A program made the position numbers and the translations under genes. A DNA stretch of 64,000 nt from Siphonodentalium dalli (taxonomy: Eukaryota > Mollusca > Scaphopoda > Gadilida > Siphonodentaliidae). The stretch lies in assembly GCA_032622095.1 (NCBI GenBank), contig CP136068.1:56564025-56628024 (forward strand), read 5' to 3'. Under the pieces are notes generated by a model. It made no database searches. It was not told the origin of the DNA and saw only the letters and a program-made list of their open reading frames with translations. Numbering within the stretch: the stretch's first letter is position 1; every line of letters starts with the position of its first letter. This document shows positions 39,101 through 51,100 of the stretch, piece after piece.

Positions 39101-42100
39101 CACTGTGAGATCAATCAGCCAGAATATTTTTGATTATAGAATGTTGCTGGCAATGACTGGTTTGAGCTAATGTTGTTTCTCTGACGAACGTGCAAAACTG
39201 CTTTTGAATGTTGTTCGAGTGCCTTTTTCCAGTCGTTGGAATAGTTTATTTCCTTGTTGCACCATGCACATTTAGCGATTCCGGCGCGATTAATTTTTCG
39301 AATAAAGTCTGAAAAAAAATCGCCGTTGTTATCCTTTTCCTGAAGCCAAGCCCACCGAACTTGTTTTTAACATCCCGATCTATATTTGAGACATCGTCCT
39401 GGCTTTTTACTTCCATAACTACATGTATTATAACTATAGAATAGCGTTTTTTTTTTCTAACGAACACAAGACATATTTGTCTTTGTCTTTGAATAGTTAT
39501 GGCACCAACATTGGTACCAGTCCTTCAATTTTGAGGCGCGCAATTGCGCTTGCGCGCCTTGGCGCGCGCGGATCTAAAAACCAGCGAGTTATTAAATGCG
39601 TACGCCGAAAATTTCAAATGCGCGCCTCGGAAATTGCAACCAGTGAACGAGATTTTAACAAACAACACACCAATGGTTAAACGCCGACAAGACTATTCAC
39701 CATGTATCTTTCTCAGCAGGGATGACGTTGATTACGAACCTGGTAACAAAGATCAAAGCGGCGTCTTTCGCACTCAATGATTGGGGCGACACCTCATCAC
39801 AACTGCTGCACGTGCGAGTTCCCGCAAAAAGCGTGTCAATTCATTGGCGGCCTCGTTTGATGTTTCGGCATGTGGTATTCGCCGATTCATTTGAATATTA
39901 GATTAGGGTTTATACTGTATCATCATTCATGTCGGATAGTGATGGTGACACTGCCTAAAAGGGCAAAAGTGTGCAATCTTAAAAGCGCTAATTCTAAAGA
40001 TAATATGTGACAAATTAGTCCCCGACAAGCTGTCGCGTGTGCTCACTGGGATGTAATTCACAGGTGTGACATTATTACTTTTAATTCACCGAGATATTAG
40101 GCCCATAAAAATAGCTATTCAATTCGGAATGGATGCTATTCAATTACAATAATTGACTAGCTATATACTAATCAAAATTTTAAAAGTAGTTTGCTCCCTG
40201 GCAATCTGATTCCGGTAGCGATTCGGATTCCACTTCCGAGTTTGAAGCTTTAATCGAGTCTGATGAGCATGCGCTCTCAGAGGCGGAAGTCGACTAATTA
40301 TCGTGATCAGATTCACCGGGATTGTTGATGTTATTATCATGTGGACTATTGTATAATATAAACATGTTTTTATTTCTGTTTCTGTTGCCACACTTGGAAT
40401 TATACGTGTGTATCATTATACTTGTGTTTGTCTTTATTCAGTAATCATTTCATCGATGTTAATTTGAATTGTGCTCCCTCAAAAAAGGCGCGCGCAAATC
40501 CCAAAAGCTCCGAGCGATATATCGCGCACCTACGTTTTCCAAATTCAAAGGACTGTTGGTACCAAATGATATAATAACTGCACGGTGATTGGCGGAGATC
40601 AACATGATGCCAAGGATTCCTTCAGAAAGCACCAATCACAGACAACTTATCACAGAACTTGGCATTGAGCACGTGCGCGACCGGTGAATACATAGATTAC
40701 CAGTGCTGAAAATAATGACCTGCCATATATCTAATATATCGGCAACCATTACCCAAAGTAAAATTGAATGAACTCGTAACACGCCGAACGGCGACTTACC
40801 TCTGACAATCTCAGTCTTCACCCCCCAGAATTTGCCAGTGTGTAAAGATTTGACTTTACCGATCAATTTGAATGTGTTTTTTAATAAATAAATAATAAAA
40901 AAAAAAATTTAATTTTTTTTTTTGGAAATTCGGGATGGGCTTCAGAAAATTATCAAAATACTGGAATTCCGGTAAAAACCGGAAAACTTTCATCTCTGCC
41001 TATAGCACTAAAACCAAGGAAATATCGGCACGTTCAGGACAAAACAAATAGGATTTATATTCCCGCATCCCGGCACCCTCCAATTTGGATGAAGAGGCAA
41101 TTGATCTTAAAGACTTGTTGAGATACATGTATTATTAGGTGGAATGTATCTCGTATTCCTTCCAGCTATTTTATAGAGGAACATTTGCTACCACACTGCA
41201 ATGTCTTCATGTCTGCAGAAAACACTGGTCATTAAACGTTGAAAAGCTTATACTTTCCTGAGCAACAGTTGAAGTCAATTTCAGCTATGGATTCTGCAAA
41301 TAGCTAAAAATCCACTATCTGCTCTCAATTCAAGCATAACTTTGTCGTCTACTACTTCCACCTTTTTCATTGTATCTATATTCCCATGCTTTCAGCTGTA
41401 ATTGGCCTTCTTGTTTGATCCGACTTTTATGGTTGTACGGTTTATCGGCAATTTATATATCTTGGTTTATGGTGGCCACTTTTTTGTCAAGTATGGTGTA
41501 TTAGTTTCACGTCAGTGGTGAGATATTCAATTTTCTATCACAAATTAACTACTAGCTATTAATCAAACTGACTCTGTGCCTACTCTGAAATTTTGATGGC
41601 CACCATCTTGATGACATCATAAATCCACCCAGTCGCAACCCCCAGGTGTCTAACATTTGTTTTCTGATGCCTGAGATATCAGGCAACATCATTAGCATAG
41701 TCCATATATTTTTTCACAAAATGCACATGGAGTACATAAGAGCCTTTTGATCAACAGTCCCCATTTCAACAAATCTGATCCCAGTCAAGAACACTCCATA
41801 CAAAATTCAAATGATGTTTTCAATAAAGATGAATCACACTGAATTCTTTGTGATAAAAATGGCAATACCCATTGGCTATGCCAGTATTTATTTTCTATTG
41901 AGCAAACAAACCTAATATGAGGCTACATGTTTTTCTATTTTTGAAGACAGTGCTATGTTTAGATGAATGGATGATGAGTAGTGACTAAAGCTCCACAAGA
42001 CATTATCTCCGGTGTTCTTTCTTTGCCATTGTCTCACGACGATATTGACCATGGATAAGGCCAAACAAAAAAAGGATTTTGATTCTCGGGCAATTTTTTT

Positions 42101-45100
42101 TGAGAATCGATGAGGGAGCGAGGGTTTTATTTTTATTTTTTATTTTTGTTATGGGGATAATGCCCATAGTTAGCATGGGTTATTATACCTTCCCAGGTTA
42201 AGAAAATGTAAGGAGAACATTGTTTTGTATAAACTAATGTATTCCACTATAAAGAATTACCAATTATCACATTGTACTGCCCGTACATCAAATCTAAATA
42301 AAGAATGACATAAATATGACATTGTACTATCCTACATCATATAGCCTATTATAGGATTTACCAGAATGATATATATATACAATGTATATTTCAAATTACT
42401 ATTGTTGATATATTTGAAATATGTATTTACCTTTTATAGTATATATCTATTTATATATATCTATATACTTTAATATTTATCCATCTATACTATAGTAACT
42501 ATACATGCTAGCCATAAAAACTTCAAATATTATTATATTAAACCAGCAAACACATCGCCAATACTTAGGGTTTGGGCAGCTTGTGGTGACAATATACCTG
42601 GTAGTTATCTTGCCTAGTGTCTGTTTTTTGAATACTAACACATACACCATTGTATGTCTATAATATTCGATGTTTGAAACAAATAATTTATGTTTTCTAG
42701 TTTCCTATTTTCGTTTTATCATTTGACAGCTTCGGTCAAATTGAAATTGGTAATAAAATGGTTCAACGAGGGCCATTTTTCCAGACGAGGCTATGCCCGA
42801 GAATCAAAATCCTTTTTTTTTTTGGCCTAATGACTCTACCTTTTTAGTTACAAAATCCGATTTTGTCAACATGGTTTTATTGAGGGAGACTTCACCATAG
42901 GATCCTCTGCCTAACGGATGGATTTCCATGAAGTTTCGGTTCTCCTCAAACAAGGAGTCATTCCCTTGACTGAGCTGAAATTAGAGAGAAAAACAGTTGG
43001 GTTAAAAAATGAAAGTGTCAATGACACTGTAGCTCAACTTTGAAAGGGAATAATTTCATGTTTTACAGTTAAGGGAGCAATTAGGAATGCGGAAAGTTGA
43101 AATGTCTAAGTAATACTAGATTATCAACATGGAGAGATATACATAGAGTAAAATACAAGATGGTTGCCGGCGCTATGTATTCCAATGAAATTCAAAAACA
43201 TTTGATAGCTTCCATCTAGTAGATCAATATCAAGATTAATATGAAGTTTTATGATGATCGGATGAGGGAATTGGATTGTAGGGTATGCCTTTCAAAGGAT
43301 TTAGTCATGCAAAGAGTAAAATCCAAGATGGCTGCTGGCGGCCATGTTTTATGGCCAAATGACCCCAAAATGACTTGTTCCAATCTAAATGTCAATATTA
43401 ATATTCATAAAAAATTTCATGATGATCCGACCAAAGGTACGACCAGTAGCCATGCCAAAGAATTTGGTCATGCAAAGAGTAAAATCCAAGATGGCTGCAG
43501 GATCAGACGAAAACTCAGGTCTTTAGCCCGTGCTAATGAATTGAATTTTGAAATACAAGATGTTTTTTGCCAAATGATGCCAAAATGAATCGTTCCCATA
43601 TACATGTCAATGTCAACACCCATGACAAATTTTGTAATGATCCGACCTGTAGCCCGTGCTAATGGAAATTGTTGATGGACGTCTACGTCTTCACACACAC
43701 ACACGCATACACGGACGACAGATACCAAGCCATGGCAAAAAACTATATGGCGAAAACAATAAAACATTTTGTTTCACCGCAACCGCCGCATTGGATTTCA
43801 ACCCCCACTTTGAACGTTTTTTATGGACATCGCAAAAACAAAAATACAAACTAACTCTATATAAAGTATACTAGCTGATGTGCCCGACTTCGTCTGGGCT
43901 ATTTTGGGATTTCTTTGTGATCGCCTCCGTCTGGGCAGAATATACAGCGTCTGGACAAACTATTGTTCGATCGGTCCACAAATATGCCTATATGAGCAAG
44001 GTCAAAGTACATTGTAGTCCTACATACCAAATTTGAGTCGGATCGGTCGATCAATTTTCGAGTCTATAAGACACACACACACAGACAGACAGAATGGCTA
44101 CCAGCGGACAAGTTTTATGGCCGAATGACCCCAAAATGACTCGTTCCTATCTACATGTCAATGTTAACAGCCATGACAAATTTCATGATGATCCGACCAA
44201 AGGTACGACCTGTAGCCCGTGCTAAAGGATTTAGTCATGCAAAGAGTAAAATCCAAGATGGCTGCTGGCGGCCATGTTTTTTGGCCGAATGACCCCAAAA
44301 TGACTCGTTCCCATCTACATGTCATTGTTAACATCCATGACAAATTTCATGAAGATCCGACAAAAGCTACGACCTGTAGCCCGTGCCAAATGATTTAGTC
44401 ATGCAAAGAGTAAAATCCAAGATGGCTGCTGGCAGCCCATGTTTTTTGGCAGAACGACCCCAAAATGACTCGTTCCCATCTACATGTCAATATTAACATC
44501 CATGACAAATTTCATGATGACCAGACGAACAGTACGACCTGTAGCCCGTGCTAATGGATTGAATTTAGAAATCCATGTTTTTTTTGCTGAATGACCCCAA
44601 AATGACTCGTTCCCATCTACATGTAAATGTCAACAGCCATGACAAATTTCATAATGATCCGACCAAAGGTACGACCTGTAGCCCATGCTAAAGGAAATTG
44701 TTGACGGATCACGCACACACACACGGACGACGGACAACAAAGCCATGGCAATAGCTCAAACTTTACAAAGTAAAGTTGAGCTAAATGAAAGTGTCAATGA
44801 CACTGTAGCTCAACTTTGTAAAGAAGGTAATTTTTTTGTGATGAGCATTGAATAGAGAGATTAAAATGGAGTGTAAAAATGAGCAGTAAAGAATTTAGTC
44901 ACACACAAGAGTAAAATCCAAGATGGCTGCTGGCGGCCATGTTTTTTGCCCTAATGACCCCAAAATGACTCGTTCCCATCTACATGTTATTGTTAACATC
45001 CATGACAAATTTCATGATGATCAGACTAAAGGTATGACCTGTAGCCCATGCTAAAGGATTTAGTCATACAAAGAGTAAAATCCAAGATGGCAGCTGGCGG

Positions 45101-48100
45101 CCATGTTTTTGGGCCGAATGAACCCAAAATTAATCGTTCCCATCTACATGTCAATATTAACATCCATGACAAATTTCATGATGATCAGACAAACAATGCG
45201 ACCTGTGGCCCGTGCTAATGGATTGAATTTTGAAAACAAAGATGTTTTTTGTCCGAATGACCCCAAAATCACTCGTTCCCATCTACATTCCAATTTCAAC
45301 AGCCATGACAAATTTCATGATTATCAGACTAAAGGTACGACCTGTAGCCCGTGCTAAAGGATTTAGTCATACAAAGAGTAAAATCCAAGATGGCTGCTGG
45401 CGGCCATGTTTTTTACCCGAATAACCCAAAAATGACTCGTTCCCATCTACATGTCATTGTTAACATCCATGACAAATTTTATGATGATCTGACCAAAGGT
45501 ACGACCTGTAGCCCGTGCTAAAGGATTTAGTCATGCAAAGAGTAAAATGGAAGATGGCTGCTGGCGGCCATGTTTTTTGGCCGAATGACCCCAAAATTAC
45601 TCGTTCCCATCTACATGTCAATATTAACATCCATGACAAATTTCATGACGATCAGACGAACAGTACGGCCTGTAGCCCTGTGCTAATGGATTGAATTTTG
45701 AAATCTAAGATGGCCGCTGGTGGCCATGTTTTTCTTCCGAATGACCCCAAAATGAATCATTCCGGTACAAATGTTGATGTCAACAGCTATGACAAATTTC
45801 ATAATGATCCGATCAAAGGTACGACCTGTAGCCTCTATTGTTGACGCCTTACGCACACACGCACACACGGACGACAAAGCCATGGCAATAGCTCAAACTT
45901 TACAAAGTAAAGTTGAGCTAAAAATGCTATAAAAACCAAAACACTTCCTCGATGGCAAACATTCATAAAATAATTTTTGGAATGCCCCATCACAAAAATC
46001 ACATCCTCAAAATTCAATCGGAGTGGGTAGTCCATGTAAACCAGCTAGTGAAATAAGTTGGGATAATGCTGCTTTACGTTGAAGTCCCACGTATATATCT
46101 TTCTATAGCATGATCCGCTGGTGAGATTTTTTTATCACTTTTATTTGATTTTACCCGAAAAATCAATACATGATGCTACATAGATTGGAAAGAGTAACAT
46201 ATTATGTTCATATTGATGTATTGTAATCTAACTTTTATGTTAAATTGTGAATAGATTATGCCGAGTAAATAAAGTAACTGTAAATGTAAATGTCTACATT
46301 TAATTCATAAGGTGACTTCACGAGGTAAAATTAGTTCTATTTATGTGGTCAATGCGATAACATATATTTGTCATAATTAAATTACTTCAGAACAAATATA
46401 ATACTTTCAATGGAATAGGGGACTTTGGCGTAAAAGTATCCCAACCGATTTCAGTAGCTGGCTTACGTTGAAGGAAACTTCAATGCTGTCAATCAATATA
46501 GAAGACAAGCTGGAAGGAGGAGTCATCTTCTTCAAATTGCTACTTTGTAATATAATATTTTGCCCCTCAAAACTACAGATGCCTTTGACCTAAATTTAAC
46601 AATATCTTCAAAAGATAGTGATTCATGATGGGGGTTATGTTTTTTCAATGCAATGTCAACAGGGCACCGATCTCTGAATAATATTTTACGAACTTTATGC
46701 ATGTATAATTATGCAGATGAAAGACTAATTACAGTTATCAAAGTCAGAAGAATCAAGTCCTGGTGTTCTTCAGCATTGAACAACAAATTGTGATTATTGT
46801 TGGTTTATTTAATATATGGTGGTAATGTATGCGTAGTATGAAATGAAGAGCGTTAGTACGACAATTTGAAAACATCTGGAAAATTTATGTTTTTTAAAAG
46901 TTTGTTCGTAAAATATATGCAGTGAACACTCTTTATTGTTACATGCTACAAAAAACATTTTCGATCGACACCGGAACATGATAAAAGGAAATATTACTCA
47001 ATTTGAGGCACACTGTACCTGCATGACCGAACATGCAAAACTGACAAGAAAGTTATACGAGCGCTTCCATATGCATTTCAAACCGCGAAAACACTAATCT
47101 AAGACACAGCTGTTCATCAGTTTGTGTATTCTACCCCACAGAATGTTAGTTAATGCATGCAATATATGGCAGAAGAAAGTAGCCTAATGTGTACTATTTT
47201 AATTGACATGTATTTTTGCATGGATGAAAACTATTGACAATTATTGGTTGCTACATTCTTCCATTCCACAGATTGCATGGCATTTGACTCTGTGCTTGTC
47301 GCTTCATCACATAAAAGGGGGACTCTCGATGGGATATTTTGTATAATACAGAATAAAAACGGTCTCAGAATAAGAGTCGAAAGCATTATATTTAGGGTCC
47401 TGCGAATATTCGATATTCGATTCGAAAGTCAAATTTGATTCGAAATTGCCAACTCGAAATTTCGAATATACACTGATGGAAAGTAGGCGGTTTACGGGCA
47501 GGTACACACGTCGATCTTAGCTGTTTTGTGCCATTTAATTACAGAAAATGATGTATATATGCACCTTATAATTATCATTGTACATCGCGATTATATATTA
47601 AATATAAGTATAGACAGCAATTAGCCACTATAGGACAACTAAATACGTCTGATTTCTATCTTTGAAAATGGTAGCCAAAATCTTGGAGATCGCAGATGAA
47701 CCGACGACGCGCATGAATTATAATAGCTATGAGACTGATCAACCGCTAGCGTTATCCGTGGTCTATCCGTCTCAGATTCCGCGTTATGTAATAAGTGATT
47801 TCACTTACTCGCGGCGAATCCGCCACTTGGTCTCCAGAGGTCAAAGTTAACAAGTAGCATCTATGTTTAGCATATGACTCCAGTCTGGGAATTCCAAAAA
47901 TAAAATGGCAACAGGTCGTTATCGTATCGCAGGTGCGAGAACTTCATAAAACTATTTAAACACTCACCCTGGATACATACGATACATAGGTTTCGCACAG
48001 TAGATGGATTGGATGTATCACGTATGTTTTTGAGTTATTTTTTTAACGCAAGAACTCGCTATTTATCAGTAACTTTAACTTATGGGAAGTTCGTTGACAA

Positions 48101-51100
48101 AAAAGGGCGTCTGAATGTCTGCATCGTCACCAGATCCTAACTCTATAGATGACATGGCCACAAAACAATTCTTAAACACGTAGTTGCACTCATAATAAGT
48201 GAAATTAAGCCATAAAATGTTGATAAAAAATTCTCGCACTCAGCTGTCAAATGTTTACAAATGGTCGAAATGGATGCTACTTCTCAACTTTGACCTTTTA
48301 CCGGCTTTTACCGGTGGGTTGGATAAAAAGCTAGGAATCGGACCATATGGAACCATCGGCCATCTTGAAAATCGCGAACCAGTTAAAAGGCTTATATAGC
48401 TCAGAATTTAAACAACACGTGTTCCCGGCATCGAAAAATTCATTTTGGCAGTGTTTTCTTTTGAAGTTTACTTTCAATTTCGGAGCGTTCTTTGAAACTT
48501 GACAAAACGTCATCCGTTATTCATGTTTATTTTAAACATGATAAAGCTGCAGGCTTACACATGTGATGAATGCAACATGGTGTATAAATCGCAAGCATCT
48601 GGGACAACGACCCATCTATGGAATCATCTGTCCAAGAAGCATCCAGCACTACATAAACAGGCTACACTGCGACTCTTGTTGCATCTTCAAGTTTATAACA
48701 ACGGGTGATTCCGAATGTTGATTTGCAATTTTGCATGCACATGCAATCTGTACAAATTTTGCGTGATTTTTGTTCCAATAATCCGTTTAGTGGTTATATT
48801 TTAATTGTCGTGACGGTCGCATGGACGTTTTAATCAATTATCAATTGAAGTTAATAGTATTGCAAATGACGGTTCATCGCCACATGAGTTATGATGGAAC
48901 TTCGTGCATGTAATTCATGTAACGTTTCACAAATCGTCTAATCGTTGACAAAACATGCCCAATTGAGAATGCAACATACAGATATGATTCGATTCGATAT
49001 TCGATTTGATTTCCTGAATTCAATTCGATATTCGATTCGATCAAAATGTCCAATTCGCAGGACCCTAATTATATTATAATGTGTTACATATAAGCAAACT
49101 AGTTTAATTATAGATAAAATAAACTGTTTGACAAGATAAGGCAAAAAAAAATAACACATGATTTGATTTGTTAACCAAAAAATTCCAGGTAGCTATAGGT
49201 ACATGTATGTGGACATTTTCATAGATTTACTGCTAGAAAATGTGTTGATTTTATAACATAACAATGTGAGTTGCGTTCTTGTAATGAAAAAGCAATTTTA
49301 TTACCATATAATTCCGCAGAAATAAAATTTGTACACAAAATATATATATTTTTACGTTATTGCCAATTAAAGATTTTGGAATCACATGAGGTAGCTCTGT
49401 GTGATTATGCAAGGTTACAGAAAATATGTCCTGAATAAAACAACACAAATGTGTTAAATATTGACATATATTTACGGATGCATTTCGCTCTAAAATCGTG
49501 AAGTACAAAATAGATCAGAACATGTGGTCGCCTTTTCTAGGATTTTTTTAGCATGCTGTATGTAAGCTACTTGACGGACTTGAACTACAGGAGGACCTCA
49601 ACCAAATGAGAAAAATCTTACTCAAAAAACAAAAACGAAACTATGACCAGTATCTAAATAAACTAAAGCATTTTATAAGCCAACATTAGAGATAAAACAA
49701 ATCGCCATTATATGACAATATATCTGGCCATCGCAAAACAGGCTGCCATAAGACATCCTGACATCGCTGGTGTAATTCCATTTTGATTACGATCACCTGG
49801 CAGTTATCCCGACCGCTTTGAGGAAAATTACAACCATGTTGGAGTAACGTTATGACCACGTTGAGTTTTAACACTGGAACCGCATTGATGGTTATTTTTC
49901 AACGTGGTCTCACGCAGTTCCAAAGCGGTCGAGAGGGACACCTATTTTGAGAATATGTGTATTATATACTACTCCCAGGGGCTTGAGAGTATATTCAGAA
50001 GGCTTCCATTCCATTTATTGTATTTCCAAACGAGAGGCCGATCACGATCGGCAGATGTTTAACCCATACCTTGGCGATAGCGATTAGCTATTTTTTATAA
50101 ATTTTATAAATCCTTACATCAACCTTTTCATGAGTGCTAAAGTTTCAACAATTCACACTTAATATAGTGATCATGTGAAAAATATTTAGTTATCACATTG
50201 TGTCAACAGGATTGGCAGAGGATGTTAATATTTTTAAGCAAATAAACCAAATGACCCTCACCATGCAGGTTAGGGGTGTGTTCTTGTCAACTATGCCAAG
50301 AACTACATGTATAAACATAATCAATGGAAATATTTGAGTTATCAAATCGGATAGAATAGGGTTAATCTTACCCAAACTAATGAACTGATAAACACAAAAT
50401 AGTCTATACAAAGCATGTCATTGGATTTAGAAACCCATACAATAAGTCAGTCTCAAGAATACCAGCACCATTAATATTACCCTTGAGCCCAAATGCAACT
50501 GAGGGAATTTCAAAATAAGACATTTCCTCTAATGATGAATATATAATTGGTGATTTATTGAAACCCTTACTGAACCTGGATCAAAGTGAAAGGGATAATA
50601 TTATATCTGTCTATCGCATAATATGTGTCTATGGAATGGTTTAATTTTAATCCCAAATCCATGCAAATCAAAAGTGGATCACCATCAACCTGGACATAAT
50701 ATAGGAGAATGATCAAATGAAAAGCTTCAAAACCATATGATGTGTGGAGAGGGTTAATCATTTGCAATGACATCATATCATGGAACTTAGGAATGTGTGG
50801 ATTAATTTTTGTCTAAGATAAGACAACAATGTCTGTAAAACATCCCTACAAAGTAACAATGGACTATTCCAATTTAATATTTTAGAATAGGTGTCCTATA
50901 GTGTTTACATAAACTTTAGTAATGAACCTGTTTCAGCAAAGGGGTTAACTTAACATTGCACAGAAAACAGAACTCCACCAGATAGCCATCAATCAATTTG
51001 ACATTAATATGATAACAAATCCTGCCAGCCAGCAGTACCACTATCAGGCTTTATAGCATGTCCATAGTGTTAATTAACTCATTTCAATAACACACATGGT

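Larger units (their letters stand above)
36053..40998 (-). mobile_element. 4,946-bp hAT transposon with 8-bp TSD
   Basis: The ends are CAGGGATGAAAGT (36053) and the complement of CAGAGATGAAAGT (40998). CCTATAGC is perfectly repeated at 36045-36052 and 40999-41006. It encodes a broken hAT transposase on the minus strand and has a 1,037-bp element inserted in the transposase intron. The left subterminal region (36120-36210) is rich in G runs with a GTACCCCC/GGGGGTAC inverted pair. Confidence 0.95.

Noticed and set aside
40255-40300. CTGATGAG string in the 1,037-bp element as a hammerhead ribozyme
   Set aside because: The GAAA half of the core and proper stems are missing. It also lies in a possible coding scrap.
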